From: Methylobacterium sp. 10
Lineage (GTDB): Bacteria > Pseudomonadota > Alphaproteobacteria > Rhizobiales > Beijerinckiaceae
Length of the DNA: 64,000 bases
Direction: 5' to 3'
Assembly (NCBI RefSeq): GCF_000519085.1
Contig: NZ_KI912577.1
Coordinates: forward strand, 3,156,035 to 3,220,034
How positions within the stretch are numbered: the first letter of the stretch is position 1; each line of letters begins with the position of its first letter. The notes beneath the pieces are model-generated. The model worked only from the letters and a program-made list of their open reading frames with translations. It did no database searches and had not been told where the DNA came from. Positions 1-12,088 of this stretch are shown here, piece by piece. The translations under genes and the position numbers were made by a program.

Positions 1-4
1 ACCC

Positions 5-658
5 ATGGCTTCGCTCTATTACGACGAGCATCGCGCGCTTCAGGAAGAATACAACACCGTCAAGCTCGCCGAGCGTCTCGATACCGGCTGGGTCCATGAC
101 CAGATCGGTCCCGACGAGGCGGCCTTCATCGGCAGCCGGGACATGTTCTTCCTGTCCACCGTCGATCCCGACGGCATGCCCACCGTCTCCTACAAGGGCG
201 GCGCGACCGGATTCGTGAAGGTGCTCGACGCCAACACGCTGGTCTTTCCGGGGCTCGACGGCAACGGCATGTGGTACTCGATGGGCAATATCGAAGGTCA
301 GTCCAAGGTCGGGCTGCTGTTCATCGATTTCGAGACCCCGCACCGGGTCCGCGTCCAGGGACACGCCCGGATGCTGCGCGACGATCCGCTGATGGCCGAG
401 TACACCGAAGCCAAGTATCTGGTGAAGATCGAGGTGACGAAGGCTTGGGTCAACTGCCCGCGCTACATCCACAAGTACCAGAAGGTGTCTCAGAACAAAT
501 ACGTGCCGCGCCCCGACAAGGAGACGCCACTCGCCCTGTGGAAGCGTCTCGACATGGTCGGTGACGTGATCTCGGACGAGGACAAGGCACGGGTCGAGAA
601 GGAAGGCCAGCTCGCCCTGCCGGAATACGAGGCACGCGTGGCGCGCGGCGAAAGCTGA
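5..658 (+). CDS. Pyridoxamine 5'-phosphate oxidase family (FMN-binding split-barrel) protein
   Basis: The 217-residue protein has the split-barrel flavin-binding fold typical of PNPOx-like proteins. The core runs from about residue 35 to 125 and includes FFLSTVDPDGMPTVSYKGG, a strand pattern common in this family, and a later VRVQGHARML strand. No signal peptide or membrane segment is visible, so it is probably cytoplasmic. The family binds FMN, F420 or haem, and the substrate cannot be told from sequence. The ATG lies at the very edge of the window, so the ribosome binding site and any upstream partner are not visible. It is not a PdxH orthologue by length or motif. Confidence 0.8.
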   Translation: MASLYYDEHRALQEEYNTVKLAERLDTGWVHDQIGPDEAAFIGSRDMFFLSTVDPDGMPTVSYKGGATGFVKVLDANTLVFPGLDGNGMWYSMGNIEGQSKVGLLFIDFETPHRVRVQGHARMLRDDPLMAEYTEAKYLVKIEVTKAWVNCPRYIHKYQKVSQNKYVPRPDKETPLALWKRLDMVGDVISDEDKARVEKEGQLALPEYEARVARGES

Positions 659-806
659 AGCCCGGCAGAGCACCGTCCCGGCCATCGCATCCGGGGCGGT
701 GCGCTCAGCAGGCTCGCATCGGCAAGCCAACGCTTCACCTCGCTTAGGCCCTTGCAGTACCGCAGGTTTTAGGACGCGAAACCGGCGACCACTTTTGCGA
801 ACCTGC

Positions 807-1589
807 TTAGTCCGCCCGGCGGGCGACGATGAAGACCCGCGGGAACGCGAGCAGGCGTCGCCCGTCGCTGCGGGGCGGATAGGCGGCATCGATCGCCGTC
901 GCATAGGCAGCGAGGAACCCGGCCGTGTCCTGGGGGTCCAGCGGATCGAGGAAGGGCCGGAGCCCGGTGGCCCTGACCCATTCGACGATGGCGGCGGCAT
1001 CCTCCAGCGGGTGGTGATAGGCGGTGCGCCAGACATCGACCTCGGTCGCGAGCGACGCCAGGAGGTCGTAATAGCCGGGCGGCTCCAGCATCCGCCCGAG
1101 ACGCCCGGCCACGGCCGGGTCGCCGATGGCCCCGGCCCAGGGACCGGCACACGCCACCTCGCGCATCAGGCGGTGCGAGGGCTCGGCGAGGTTGTCGGGC
1201 ATCTGCACGGCGAGCACGCCGCCGGGTGCCAGGAGGCCGAGGAGGCGGGGCAGGAGCACCGGATGGTCGGGCAGCCATTGCAGCACGGCATTGGCGTAGA
1301 TCAGGTCCGGCGCCCGCTCGGGGATCCAGGTCGCCGCATCGGCCAGCGCGAAGGCGAGGCCGGGCAGGCGGCTTCTCGCACGCTCCAGCATCGCCGGCGA
1401 GGTGTCGAGGCCGATCACCTCCGCCTCGGGAAAGCGTGCGGTGAGGAGCGCGGTGGAATTGCCGGGGCCGCAGCCGAGATCGTAGACGAGGCGCGGGGCT
1501 TCGAGCGGCACGCGGGCCAGGAGCTCGGCCGCCGGACGGGTGCGCTCGTCCTCGAAGCGGGCGTAGAGGGCGGGGTTCCAATCGGCCAT
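807..1589 (-). CDS. tam: Trans-aconitate 2-methyltransferase
   Basis: This 260-residue class I SAM-dependent methyltransferase matches Tam in length and layout. SAM motif I is [10 protein letters not shown] (about residues 36-45). The acidic motif II is VIGLDTSP (58-65), and [10 protein letters not shown] (99-108) is characteristic of Tam. Tam methylates trans-aconitate, a by-product and inhibitor of aconitase; acnA lies about 21 kb away but is not linked. The ATG at 1589 has AGGGGAAA about 8 bases upstream, a reasonable ribosome binding site. It is monocistronic by appearance and cytoplasmic. Other small-molecule methyltransferases share the fold, so the substrate rests on family resemblance. 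Confidence 0.82.
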   Translation of the reverse strand: MADWNPALYARFEDERTRPAAELLARVPLEAPRLVYDLGCGPGNSTALLTARFPEAEVIGLDTSPAMLERARSRLPGLAFALADAATWIPERAPDLIYANAVLQWLPDHPVLLPRLLGLLAPGGVLAVQMPDNLAEPSHRLMREVACAGPWAGAIGDPAVAGRLGRMLEPPGYYDLLASLATEVDVWRTAYHHPLEDAAAIVEWVRATGLRPFLDPLDPQDTAGFLAAYATAIDAAYPPRSDGRRLLAFPRVFIVARRAD

Positions 1590-1689
1590 CGTGGGTTTCC
1601 CCTATCCTGGGGGACCGGCGAATGATCGCCCCGGCGTCCTATCAGTCATCCTGGATCCGCACGCGTCTCGCCGACGCGCGCGAAGTCCC

Positions 1690-2760
1690 TCACGATACCG
1701 TCCGCAAACGCGGACCGCGGCGGACGAAGCCGACGATGTCCTTCACCGCATCCAGGGTCGGAGCCGCGATGGCCTCGGCGCGCTCGGAGCCATCGGCGAG
1801 GACGGAGTCGATATAGTCGGTATCGGCCACGAGACGCTTCATCTCGGAGGCGATCGGTGCCAGCGTTTCCACCGCGAGCTCCACCAGCGCGCCCTTGAAG
1901 GCGGAGAATTGCGCGCCGCCGTAATCGGCCAGCACCTCGTCCCGCGTCACACCCTTCAGCGCCGCGAAGATGCCCACGAGGTTGTCGGCTTCGGGCCGCG
2001 TGGCCAGACCGGCAGTCTCGGAGGGAAGGGCCTCGGGGTCGGTCTTGGCCTTGCGCACCTTGGTGGCGATGGCATCCGCCTCGTCGGTGAGGTTGATGCG
2101 CGAATTGTCGGACGGGTCCGACTTCGACATCTTCTTGGTGCCGTCCCGCAGGGACATGACGCGGGCGGCCGGGCCGCCGATCAGCGGTTCGGTGATCGGA
2201 AAGAAGCCTTCGCCAGAATCGTGCCCGTGGGCGGAGATAGAGTCCGAAAAGTCGTTGTTGAACTTCTGGGCTATGTCGCGGGTCAGTTCGAGGTGCTGCT
2301 TCTGGTCCTCGCCCACCGGCACGTGGGTGGCGCGGTAGGCCAGGATGTCGGCGGCCATCAGCACCGGATAGGCGTAGAGCCCGATCGAGGCGTTCTCGCG
2401 GTCCTTGCCGGCCTTGTCCTTGAACTGGGTCATGCGGTTGAGCCAGCCGAGGCGTGCGACGCAGTTGAAGATCCAGGCCAGCTCGGCATGAGCCGCCACC
2501 TGGCTCTGGTTGAAGACGATGCTGCGCTTCGGATCGATGCCGGCGGCGAGGAAGGCGGCCGTGACCTCGCGGATCTGGCCTTTCAGCGCGGCCGGGTCCT
2601 GCCAGAGGGTGATCGCGTGCATGTCGACGACGCAGTAGAGGCACTGCGCGTCGCGCTCCTGCATCTCCACGAAGCGCTTGATGGCGCCGAGGTAATTGCC
2701 GAGATGCAGGTTGCCCGTGGGCTGGACGCCCGAGAACACGAGCTCTGTGAACGCGGTCAT
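1690..2760 (-). CDS. trpS: Tryptophan--tRNA ligase
   Basis: TrpS charges tRNA-Trp. The protein is 356 residues, within the usual 330-360 range of the class Ic enzyme. The HIGH-equivalent signature is [11 protein letters not shown] (16-26) and the KMSKS loop is intact at 210-214 ([10 protein letters not shown]). The AIDQ-like tryptophan-site region is present as [17 protein letters not shown] (147-163). The ATG at 2760 has AGGAA upstream. It lies 105 bases downstream of the endonuclease III-like gene on the same strand and could be co-transcribed with it. Nothing suggests a second copy or a truncation. Confidence 0.95.
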   Translation of the reverse strand: MTAFTELVFSGVQPTGNLHLGNYLGAIKRFVEMQERDAQCLYCVVDMHAITLWQDPAALKGQIREVTAAFLAAGIDPKRSIVFNQSQVAAHAELAWIFNCVARLGWLNRMTQFKDKAGKDRENASIGLYAYPVLMAADILAYRATHVPVGEDQKQHLELTRDIAQKFNNDFSDSISAHGHDSGEGFFPITEPLIGGPAARVMSLRDGTKKMSKSDPSDNSRINLTDEADAIATKVRKAKTDPEALPSETAGLATRPEADNLVGIFAALKGVTRDEVLADYGGAQFSAFKGALVELAVETLAPIASEMKRLVADTDYIDSVLADGSERAEAIAAPTLDAVKDIVGFVRRGPRLRTVS

Positions 2761-2865
2761 CGCGCGTGGTTCCTATGGAGTGAGGCGGCAGGCGCAGGCA
2801 AACGTTTGCGGATCGCTTGAATTCGCGCAAACGAGAACGCGTTCTGGACGGGTCACCGAGGACGG

Positions 2866-3639
2866 TCAAGGTTCACGCACGGAAGACCGCTGCGCCTGCC
2901 CGGCGGGGCACAGATCGAGCAATACGCACCTCCCGCAAGCCGGATTGCGGTGGTGGCACACGGCCTGTCCGTGGAGCATCAGGATCTCGTGGTTGTCGTA
3001 GAGATCCTGGGCGCTCCAATCCGCCGGCAACTGGGCCCGCAGGATCGGGTGCGAGGGACCGACATCGACCTTCGCGCCGATGAGACCGGTGCGGTGGGCC
3101 ACCCGGTGATGGTGGCTGTCCACCGGCAGGGCGGGCATCCGCAGCAGGCTGAACGAGAGCACCGCCGCACTGGTCTTCGGCCCCACTCCGGGAATCGCCT
3201 CGAGCCAGGCGCGGGCCGCCTCCACCTCCATGTCCTCGAGAAAATCGAGTGAGAGGGAGCCGTGACGCTCGGCCACCTCCGCCAGGATGGCACGGATGCG
3301 GGGCGCCTTCAGTTCCGGCCAGGTCACGCCGGAGATCGCCGCCTCGATCTCCTCCACCGGCGCCGCCGCGACCTCGGCCCAGTCCGGGTATCGCGCCCGC
3401 AGGGCCTTGAAGGCGCGGCCGGAATCGGCGTTCCGGGTGCGATGGGAGAGAAGCGAGGAGACGAGTTCGCTGAGCGGGTCGAGGCTGTGGAAGTAGGGGA
3501 TCGGGCAGCCGTAGACCGGGCAGAGCCGGCGGTGGATCTCCAGCGCCTTGTCGCTGAGGGTCGCGTCGGCGAGGTCGGCGGAACGCTTGGTCTGCCGGGG
3601 GCGGGGGCCGGCGAGGTCGTGCCCGGATGCGATGGCCAT
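2866..3639 (-). CDS. nth: Endonuclease III-like DNA glycosylase/AP lyase with iron-sulfur cluster
   Basis: The helix-hairpin-helix GPD domain is complete. IPGVGPKTSAAVL (149-161) carries the catalytic Lys155, and VDSHHHRVAHR (173-183) carries the catalytic Asp174. The C-terminal [4Fe-4S] motif Cys-X6-Cys-X2-Cys-X5-Cys is exact (Cys228, 235, 238, 244). The enzyme excises oxidised pyrimidines and cleaves AP sites in base excision repair. An upstream in-frame ATG would add 65 residues of low-complexity sequence; I prefer the ATG at 3639, giving 257 residues. The substrate-loop segment reads LLSHRTRN rather than the LLSAQATD of canonical Nth, so this may be a paralogue rather than the main Nth. 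Confidence 0.85.
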   Translation of the reverse strand: MAIASGHDLAGPRPRQTKRSADLADATLSDKALEIHRRLCPVYGCPIPYFHSLDPLSELVSSLLSHRTRNADSGRAFKALRARYPDWAEVAAAPVEEIEAAISGVTWPELKAPRIRAILAEVAERHGSLSLDFLEDMEVEAARAWLEAIPGVGPKTSAAVLSFSLLRMPALPVDSHHHRVAHRTGLIGAKVDVGPSHPILRAQLPADWSAQDLYDNHEILMLHGQAVCHHRNPACGRCVLLDLCPAGQAQRSSVREP

Positions 3640-3776
3640 GACAGGCGAATCCCCGGCGAGTCCCGGCGGTTCCGCCGGACCCGAATCCTGCCGGGTGCGA
3701 CACAGAATCCTGCCTTTGAAACCCGCGGCCTTGCGCCGCTTCTGCCAACATGAGAGGTTCGGCCTGTCAGCGAATG

Positions 3777-3967
3777 ACGAAGCGGGAGAGCCCAGGCCGG
3801 TACGAACCGGCCATGGCGCCGACGGAGCAACCACCCCCGGAAACTCTCAGGCACAATCACCGCTTCGTTTTGACAATCTGGAGAGAGGCGCCTTCGCGGG
3901 CGTCCACCGAAGGAGAAATCCCGGTCCCTCGTGGGTCGGGAGAAGCTCTCAGGTAACCGTGACAGAT
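3777..3967 (+). ncRNA. Tandem glycine riboswitch (two aptamers)
   Basis: Two successive glycine aptamers lie upstream of gcvT. Aptamer 1 is closed by P1 arms ACGAAGCGG (3777-3785) and CCGCTTCGT (3860-3868). It carries the GGAGAG-like start, GACGGAGCAA and ACTCTCAGGCACA. Aptamer 2 (about 3869-3967) carries TGGAGAGAGGCGCC, ACCGAAGGAGAAA and GCTCTCAGGTAACCGTGACAGA. This is the known architecture for riboswitches that turn on glycine cleavage genes when glycine is bound. The position, orientation and downstream gcvT all agree. Confidence 0.95.
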
Positions 3968-3975
3968 GGGGGCAA

Positions 3976-4009
3976 CCGGACCACTCGATCGAGTGTCCGG
4001 GGACTTTTT
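3976..4009 (+). terminator. Hairpin plus U-run between glycine riboswitch and gcvT (likely expression platform)
   Basis: The stem runs from CCGGA (3976-3980) to TCCGG (3996-4000), with the palindrome CACTCGATCGAGTG (3982-3995) inside and one bulged C. A run of five T follows at 4005-4009, with a short GGAC spacer. It sits 9 bases after the second aptamer and 17 bases before the gcvT ATG. This looks like an intrinsic terminator that glycine binding would have to prevent. The pairing partner that would open it was not identified. Confidence 0.7.
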
Positions 4010-4025
4010 GTCATGGGATGACCAG

Positions 4026-5156
4026 ATGCCGCTCGACGCTTCCAGCACGCCGCTTCACGCGCTCCACCTGCGCCACGGCGCCCGCATGGTGCCTTTCGCG
4101 GGCTATGCGCTGCCGCTGCATTATCCGGCCGGCCTGATCGCCGAACATCTCCATACCCGCAAGGCGGCCGGTTTGTTCGACGTGTCGCATATGGGCCAGA
4201 TCCGGCTGAAGCCGGGTCCGGGCGGCATGGCGGACCTCGCCCGCGCCCTCGAAACCCTCCTTCCCATCGACGTGCTGGGCCTGGCGCCCGGCCGGCAGCG
4301 CTACGGTTTCCTCACCGGTGAGACCGGCGGCATCCTCGACGACCTCATGGTCGCGCGCCTCGACGACGGCCTGATCCTCGTCGTCAACGCTGCCAACAAA
4401 CTCGCCGACGAGGCCTATCTCCGCGCTCATCTGACCGGCCAGTGCGAGATCACGGTTCTGCCCCGGGCACTCCTCGCCCTCCAGGGGCCGCTGGCGGAGA
4501 GCGCGCTGGCACGGCTCGCCCCCGAGACCGCCGCCATGCGCTTCCTCGACGTGCGGGTCGTCGACATCCTCGGGGCCTCCGCCATCGTCAGCCGCTCGGG
4601 CTATACCGGCGAGGACGGGTTCGAGATCTCGCTGCCCGAAGAGGCGGCGGACATGGTCGCCGAAGCCTTGCTGCAAGACAACAACGTGGAGCCGGTGGGC
4701 CTCGGCGCCCGCGATTCCCTGCGCCTGGAAGCCGGCCTGTGCCTGCACGGCTCCGATATCGACCCGGCCACCAGCCCGGTGGAGGCCGGCCTGACCTGGG
4801 CGATCCAGCCGGTCCGCCGCACGGGCGGGGCGCGGGCGGGCGGGTTTCCCGGCGCCGCGCGCATCCTCCGCGAGATCGCCGACGGTCCGACGTCGCGGCG
4901 CGTCGGCCTACGGCCGGAGGGCCCGACCCCGGTGCGGGGAGGGGCCGCGCTCTTCTCCGAAGAGGCCGGCGAGAGCATCGGCCGCGTCACCTCCGGCGGC
5001 TTCAGCCCCGTCCTCAAGGCCCCGATCGCCATGGGCTACGTCCCCGCCGCCCTGTCGGCCCCCGGCACCCGCGTCTTCGCGGAGGTGCGTGGTCGGCGCC
5101 TGCCGGTCTCGGTCGTGGCGCTTCCCTTCGTGCCCGCACGCTTCAAGCGCAGCTGA
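4026..5156 (+). CDS. gcvT: Aminomethyltransferase (glycine cleavage T protein)
   Basis: GcvT transfers the one-carbon unit from the aminomethyl-lipoyl group of GcvH to tetrahydrofolate, releasing ammonia. The 376-residue protein has family landmarks [12 protein letters not shown] near residue 50, [13 protein letters not shown] near 195 and [17 protein letters not shown] near 225, plus the C-terminal barrel. An upstream in-frame ATG at 3966 would start inside the riboswitch and terminator, so the ATG at 4026 is preferred. It is the first gene of the gcvT-gcvH-gcvP set and is controlled by the glycine riboswitch just upstream. Confidence 0.95.
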   Translation: MPLDASSTPLHALHLRHGARMVPFAGYALPLHYPAGLIAEHLHTRKAAGLFDVSHMGQIRLKPGPGGMADLARALETLLPIDVLGLAPGRQRYGFLTGETGGILDDLMVARLDDGLILVVNAANKLADEAYLRAHLTGQCEITVLPRALLALQGPLAESALARLAPETAAMRFLDVRVVDILGASAIVSRSGYTGEDGFEISLPEEAADMVAEALLQDNNVEPVGLGARDSLRLEAGLCLHGSDIDPATSPVEAGLTWAIQPVRRTGGARAGGFPGAARILREIADGPTSRRVGLRPEGPTPVRGGAALFSEEAGESIGRVTSGGFSPVLKAPIAMGYVPAALSAPGTRVFAEVRGRRLPVSVVALPFVPARFKRS

Positions 5157-5209
5157 CACCCGGATTCCGGCCGACTTCCCCCCAACACCACCTCTTCAGG
5201 GAGCGAATC

Positions 5210-5572
5210 ATGCTGAAATTCACGGACGAGCACGAGTGGCTGGCCATCGACGGCGATGTGGCCACCATCGGCATCACCACCCATGCGGCCGAGCAGCTGG
5301 GAGACCTCGTCTTCGTGGAGCTGCCCAAGGTCGGCGCCAGGCTGGTGAAGGGCGAGGCCGCAGCGGTGGTCGAGTCGGTCAAGGCCGCCTCCGACGTGTT
5401 CGCGCCGGTCTCGGGCGAGGTGACGGAGGTCAACGAGGCCGCCGTGGCCGATCCGGCCAGCGTCGGCACCTACCCGCAGGGCGGCGGCTGGCTCTACCGC
5501 CTCCGCCTCGACGACGCCTCGGCCCTGGACGGGCTGATGGACGAGGCGGCCTACGCCGAGTTCGCGAAGTAG
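5210..5572 (+). CDS. gcvH: Glycine cleavage system H protein
   Basis: The 120-residue lipoyl carrier shuttles the aminomethyl intermediate between GcvP and GcvT. The lipoylation site is Lys58 in [14 protein letters not shown]. The N-terminus KFTDEHEW and the closing GGGWLYRL are typical of the family. Length is normal (about 120-130). The gene is 53 bases after gcvT, with CAGGGAG about 6 bases before the ATG. An inverted-repeat element separates it from gcvP. Confidence 0.96.
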   Translation: MLKFTDEHEWLAIDGDVATIGITTHAAEQLGDLVFVELPKVGARLVKGEAAAVVESVKAASDVFAPVSGEVTEVNEAAVADPASVGTYPQGGGWLYRLRLDDASALDGLMDEAAYAEFAK

Positions 5573-5595
5573 CGCTTGGAACGACCCAGAACGCG

Positions 5596-5707
5596 CCCTC
5601 CTCCCCCTTGTGGGGAGGAGTTGGAGGTGGGGGTGATTGGGTGACCCGCTGCGGAGTCCGGCGGAACCACCCCCACCCTCGATCCCTCCCCACAAGGGGG
5701 GGAGGTG
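5596..5707 (+). repeat. Intergenic inverted-repeat element (family A) between gcvH and gcvP
   Basis: The left arm CCCTCCTCCCCCTTGTGGGG and the right arm containing CCTCCCCACAAGGGGG are complementary. A second inner pair, GGAGGTGGGGGTG / CACCCCCACC, sits within. The whole can fold into one long hairpin. Related copies occur at 47357-47494 and 61344-61400. It lies inside the gcv operon, so it could act in mRNA stability or attenuation between gcvH and gcvP. Confidence 0.8.
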
Positions 5708-5747
5708 CGTTGCGACATTCTTCAGACTTCGGCACGCGAGGCCCATC

Positions 5748-8594
<2,847 letters not shown>

Positions 8595-8734
8595 GGGCGG
8601 ATTTCTCCGCCTCCTCGCCCACTGGCTTCACACATCGGCTCGTGCAGGCAGACCGCGTCCCTCCGTGTAGGATGGCGGACACCTCCGGGGGCGCTCTCCC
8701 GAGGCGCGCACCCGCCGGCCCGAGACGATCCGCC

Positions 8735-9247
8735 ATGCCCGACACCCGCTACACGGTCCTCGACACGCCCATCGGCGCGCTGCTTCTCGCAGGCATGGAC
8801 CAGCGCCTGCGGTGCATCGGCTTTCCCACCGGCAAGGGCGCGGTGACACCGCAGGCGGACTGGCACCGGGACGACGCGGCCTTCGCCGAGGCCCGACGGC
8901 AATTGAGTGCCTATTTCGACGGACGACTCACCCGGTTCGACCTCGACCTCGATCCGCGCGGCACGCCGTTCCAGCTCGCGGTCTGGGAGGAACTCACCCG
9001 CATCCCACCGGGCGAGACGATCAGCTACGGCGAGTTGGCCAGACGGATCGGGCGTCCGAGCGCCAGCCGGGCCGTGGGCGCGGCCAACGGCGCCAACCCC
9101 CTCCCCATCGTGGTTCCCTGCCATCGCGTCATCGGCGCGGCGGGCAGCCTCACGGGATTTGCCGGCGGCCTCGACACGAAGAGGTGGCTGCTCGCGCTGG
9201 AGCGCGGGGCGGCCTCTACGGTCTCGGCGCAGCTCAGCCTGCTCTGA
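8735..9247 (+). CDS. ogt: Methylated-DNA--[protein]-cysteine S-methyltransferase
   Basis: This suicide repair enzyme removes alkyl groups from O6-alkylguanine onto its own Cys. The acceptor is Cys129 in IVVPCHRVIGAAG. The DNA-binding helix segment ASRAVGAANGANP and the earlier FQLAVWEELTRIPPGETISYGELA match the family. At 170 residues it is an Ogt-type stand-alone protein without an Ada N-terminal domain. An upstream in-frame ATG at 8642 would add 31 proline- and arginine-rich residues and is not preferred. It appears monocistronic. Confidence 0.93.
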   Translation: MPDTRYTVLDTPIGALLLAGMDQRLRCIGFPTGKGAVTPQADWHRDDAAFAEARRQLSAYFDGRLTRFDLDLDPRGTPFQLAVWEELTRIPPGETISYGELARRIGRPSASRAVGAANGANPLPIVVPCHRVIGAAGSLTGFAGGLDTKRWLLALERGAASTVSAQLSLL

Positions 9248-9424
9248 GCCCGGCGCGACGCGGCGCGTTCGATTTGTGGATGTCGCTATTCTCCACATCC
9301 TCGCCCCGACGACAAGCCGGCCCGACCGCATACACGCCCTGCGTGTTTCGAATTTCGGCCTATCCCGTTCCTGACGTATCCGCCTCCCCAGTGTCCCGGC
9401 AGCGGGGCCGGGCCGGAGGGATCG

Positions 9425-11089
9425 ATGGCGGGATCGGACAATCGTCTGGGAGGACTCGGCAAGGATGCTTTGCGCCTGCTGCGCCCGATCTGGCCGCTCG
9501 TGGCCGCCTCCTCGGCGATCGGAGCCTTGAGCGGCCTCGCCACGGCGACGGTCCTGGCCAAGGTCAACACGGCCATCCACGCGGAAGGCGGTCTTGCCGA
9601 CAATTTCGTTGCGGTCTTCCTCGGCCTCGTTCTCCTCGGCGTGGGCGGGTCTCTCCTCTCCGGGCTGGGCAGCGCCCTGGCGAGCGGGCGCATCAATGCC
9701 GGCCTGAACCGGGATCTGGCCGACATGATCCTCACCGCGCCCATCGACCGCATCGAGCAACTCGGCCGCCACAAGGTCCTCGCCTCGCTGAACACGGATG
9801 CCGCCACGCTGTCGACGGCGGTCTCGTTGCTGTCCGGGCTGATCATCCACAGCGGCGTGACCCTCGGATGCCTCGTCTACATGCTCACCCTGTCGGCCCC
9901 GCTCTTCGCCGTCACCCTGCTGGTCTTCGGCCTCGGCAGCTACGCGGAGAACGTCCTGCGCCGCCGGGCCATGCTCCATTACCGGACGCGCCGCGCCCTC
10001 GCCGACACGATGCAGAAGCACTTCCAGAGTCTGACCGAAGGCAGCCGGGAATTGCGGCTCAACCGGCAGCGCCGGATGCGGTTGCGGGACGAGGCCCTGG
10101 CCTCCTCCATCGAAGACCTTCGCCGCAACCGGTTCCGAAGCGACACGCTCTTCGAATTCTCCCACCTGACGAAGAAACTCGCCCTGTTCGCGACGATCGC
10201 GGCCATCGTGACCTGCAAGGCGACCCTCGGGATCGACAACGCCGTCCTCTCGGGCTTCGTCCTGGTGCTGCTCTATATCGAGGTGCCGGTCAGCTACATC
10301 CTCGCCGTCCTGCCCGAGATCGGCCGGGCCCGGATCGCCTACCAGCGCATCGCCGAATTCTCGGCCGACCGCACCGCCTCCGAGCCGAACCTGCTCGCGC
10401 CGGACGGGGCGCAAACGCCTCCGTCCATCGAAAAAATCGAGCTTCGCGGCGTCAGCCACACCTTCCCGGCGGCGGAGGGCAGGCCGGGCTTCACCCTCGG
10501 GCCCATCGACCTCACCGTGCGGCGGGGCGAGATCGTGTTCATCGTCGGCGAGAACGGCTCGGGCAAGACCACGCTCATCAAGCTGATCCTCGGCCTCTAC
10601 CCGCCCCGGACCGGCACGCTGCTTCTCGACGGAGCGCCGGTGACGGAAGAGACGCGGGACGCCTATCGTCAGCATTTCTCGGCGGTGTTCTTCGACTATT
10701 ACCTGTTCGACGATCTCGTCCTGCCCGCCGGGGCGAAGCCGGAGGCGGCGGACGCCTATCTCGAGACCTTGGACCTCGCCCACAAGGTGACGATCCGGGA
10801 CGGGGCCTTCTCCACGACCGACCTCTCGGCCGGGCAGAGGAAGCGCCTCGCCCTGATCCAGGCCCATCTCGAAGGGCGGCCCGTCCTCGTCCTCGACGAG
10901 TGGGCCGCCGAGCAGGACCCGACCTACCGGCGCCTGTTCTACACCGAGCTGCTGCCGGCCCTGCGGCGCGAGGGCCGGACCCTGATCGTCATCAGCCACG
11001 ACGACCGCTACTTCGACGCCGCCGACCGGGTCGTCCACCTGAAGGACGGCGCGATCCTGGAAGCCTCACCGCCGGCCGGGATGGCCTGA
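9425..11089 (+). CDS. Cyclic peptide export-type ABC transporter (fused permease/ATPase)
   Basis: The 554-residue half-transporter has six predicted membrane helices in the first 300 residues, then an ATPase domain. Walker A is GENGSGKT (375-382), the signature is LSAGQRKR (from 467) and Walker B is VLVLDEW (487-493). The DEWAAEQDP form and overall layout match the cyclic-peptide/siderophore exporter group (SyrD, PvdE, YojI). No peptide synthetase, siderophore or microcin gene is adjacent, so the substrate is unknown. The ATG has GAGGGATCG just upstream. The 177-base leader contains an inverted TGTGGA / TCCACA pair around 9285-9300. Confidence 0.85.
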   Translation: MAGSDNRLGGLGKDALRLLRPIWPLVAASSAIGALSGLATATVLAKVNTAIHAEGGLADNFVAVFLGLVLLGVGGSLLSGLGSALASGRINAGLNRDLADMILTAPIDRIEQLGRHKVLASLNTDAATLSTAVSLLSGLIIHSGVTLGCLVYMLTLSAPLFAVTLLVFGLGSYAENVLRRRAMLHYRTRRALADTMQKHFQSLTEGSRELRLNRQRRMRLRDEALASSIEDLRRNRFRSDTLFEFSHLTKKLALFATIAAIVTCKATLGIDNAVLSGFVLVLLYIEVPVSYILAVLPEIGRARIAYQRIAEFSADRTASEPNLLAPDGAQTPPSIEKIELRGVSHTFPAAEGRPGFTLGPIDLTVRRGEIVFIVGENGSGKTTLIKLILGLYPPRTGTLLLDGAPVTEETRDAYRQHFSAVFFDYYLFDDLVLPAGAKPEAADAYLETLDLAHKVTIRDGAFSTTDLSAGQRKRLALIQAHLEGRPVLVLDEWAAEQDPTYRRLFYTELLPALRREGRTLIVISHDDRYFDAADRVVHLKDGAILEASPPAGMA

Positions 11090-11115
11090 GCGGCAAGGCT
11101 TGACCGATCTGCCGC

Positions 11116-11832
11116 CTATTTCGGCAGGGCGTAGATGTTCACGTCGAGCTTCTCGTCCGCCTTGTCGTTCAGGTCGGTGACGTATTCCTCGATGAACCGG
11201 TCCTGGACCACCACGTCCTTGGCGTCGAGATAGGCGGTGAGGGTCTCGTAGGTGCCGTCGATCTCGTCGTAGGAACCCTTGTGCGGGAAGCGCAGGGCCT
11301 TGCCGCTGGGGGTCGTGCCGAAGCGCAGGCCGCCGGTCTCGGCGGGCTTCGGGTCCGGCATGGAGGCGATGGGGATCATCGCCTCGAACTGGAAGCCGTC
11401 ATCGTCGGTCTTGGCGAAGACCGCGAGCGGCCGGCCGGTGGGGGTGATCCCGTCCTTGGCCAGCGCCTCCTCGATCTTCACGAAGGCGGCCTTCAGCGCC
11501 GGCACCGCCTCCTCCCAGCTCGCACGCCCCGCCAGGATCGCGGCGGGTTTGGGAGGCAGGGAGACCTCGTCGACGTCGTTGGCGTCGCCGGGGGTCTCCA
11601 CCAGGGTCGGGCGCGACGGCCCCGGCGTGAGTGCCGGCGCGGCCGGGAGCGCCTGGGTCGGCACCGGACGCGACGGCGCGTCGGGATTGACCGGATCGGG
11701 CGCCGTCGTGGTCGGCAGGGGATTGGTGGTCGCGGGCGAGGACGGCTCCTGCGCGAGGGCGGAGGAGACGGCCAAGGCGGCGGCAAAGGCGGCGGCGAGG
11801 CTGACGAGCGGCAATGGACGATGGCGGGTCAA
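11116..11832 (-). CDS. Secreted GyrI-like effector-binding domain protein
   Basis: I prefer a TTG start at 11832 because GGAG lies 7 bases upstream and it gives a clean signal peptide: positively charged MTRHR, a hydrophobic stretch, and an ALA-QE cleavage site near residue 27. A proline- and threonine-rich linker follows to about residue 85. The C-terminal part (about 95-238) resembles the GyrI-like/AraC effector-binding fold and ends in [16 protein letters not shown] sequence (here [13 protein letters not shown]). It is therefore exported, probably to the periplasm. The ligand is unknown. An ATG at 11934 is possible but would bury the signal peptide. It is divergent from dapF. Confidence 0.72.
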   Translation of the reverse strand: MTRHRPLPLVSLAAAFAAALAVSSALAQEPSSPATTNPLPTTTAPDPVNPDAPSRPVPTQALPAAPALTPGPSRPTLVETPGDANDVDEVSLPPKPAAILAGRASWEEAVPALKAAFVKIEEALAKDGITPTGRPLAVFAKTDDDGFQFEAMIPIASMPDPKPAETGGLRFGTTPSGKALRFPHKGSYDEIDGTYETLTAYLDAKDVVVQDRFIEEYVTDLNDKADEKLDVNIYALPK

Positions 11833-12088
11833 GGCAACGCTCCGGAGATCGCACGCCGCGACGAATCGTACGGCTGAATCGCGAAGTCCTAAAATAGGGA
11901 GGAAGCCGCCCGCCTGCGAGGCACCAACCCGCACCGCGCGCAGGAACGTGACGGGCGCGTCCCTTGTGCAACGCTCCCCTGACCGGGCCCCGCGTGCGCG
12001 GCCCGGCGCTTTGTCCTATATGCGGGAGCCTTCCCGCGGGGACCTTGCCGCGGGATGCCACGTTCGGACACCAAAACCAAAGACGATT

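Noticed and set aside
699..1625. Plus-strand open frame opposite tam
   Set aside because: It is a shadow of the methyltransferase. It shows Gly/Arg-rich sequence without a fold signature.
1591..2820. Plus-strand open frame opposite trpS
   Set aside because: It is a shadow; HIGH and KMSKS motifs are on the minus strand.
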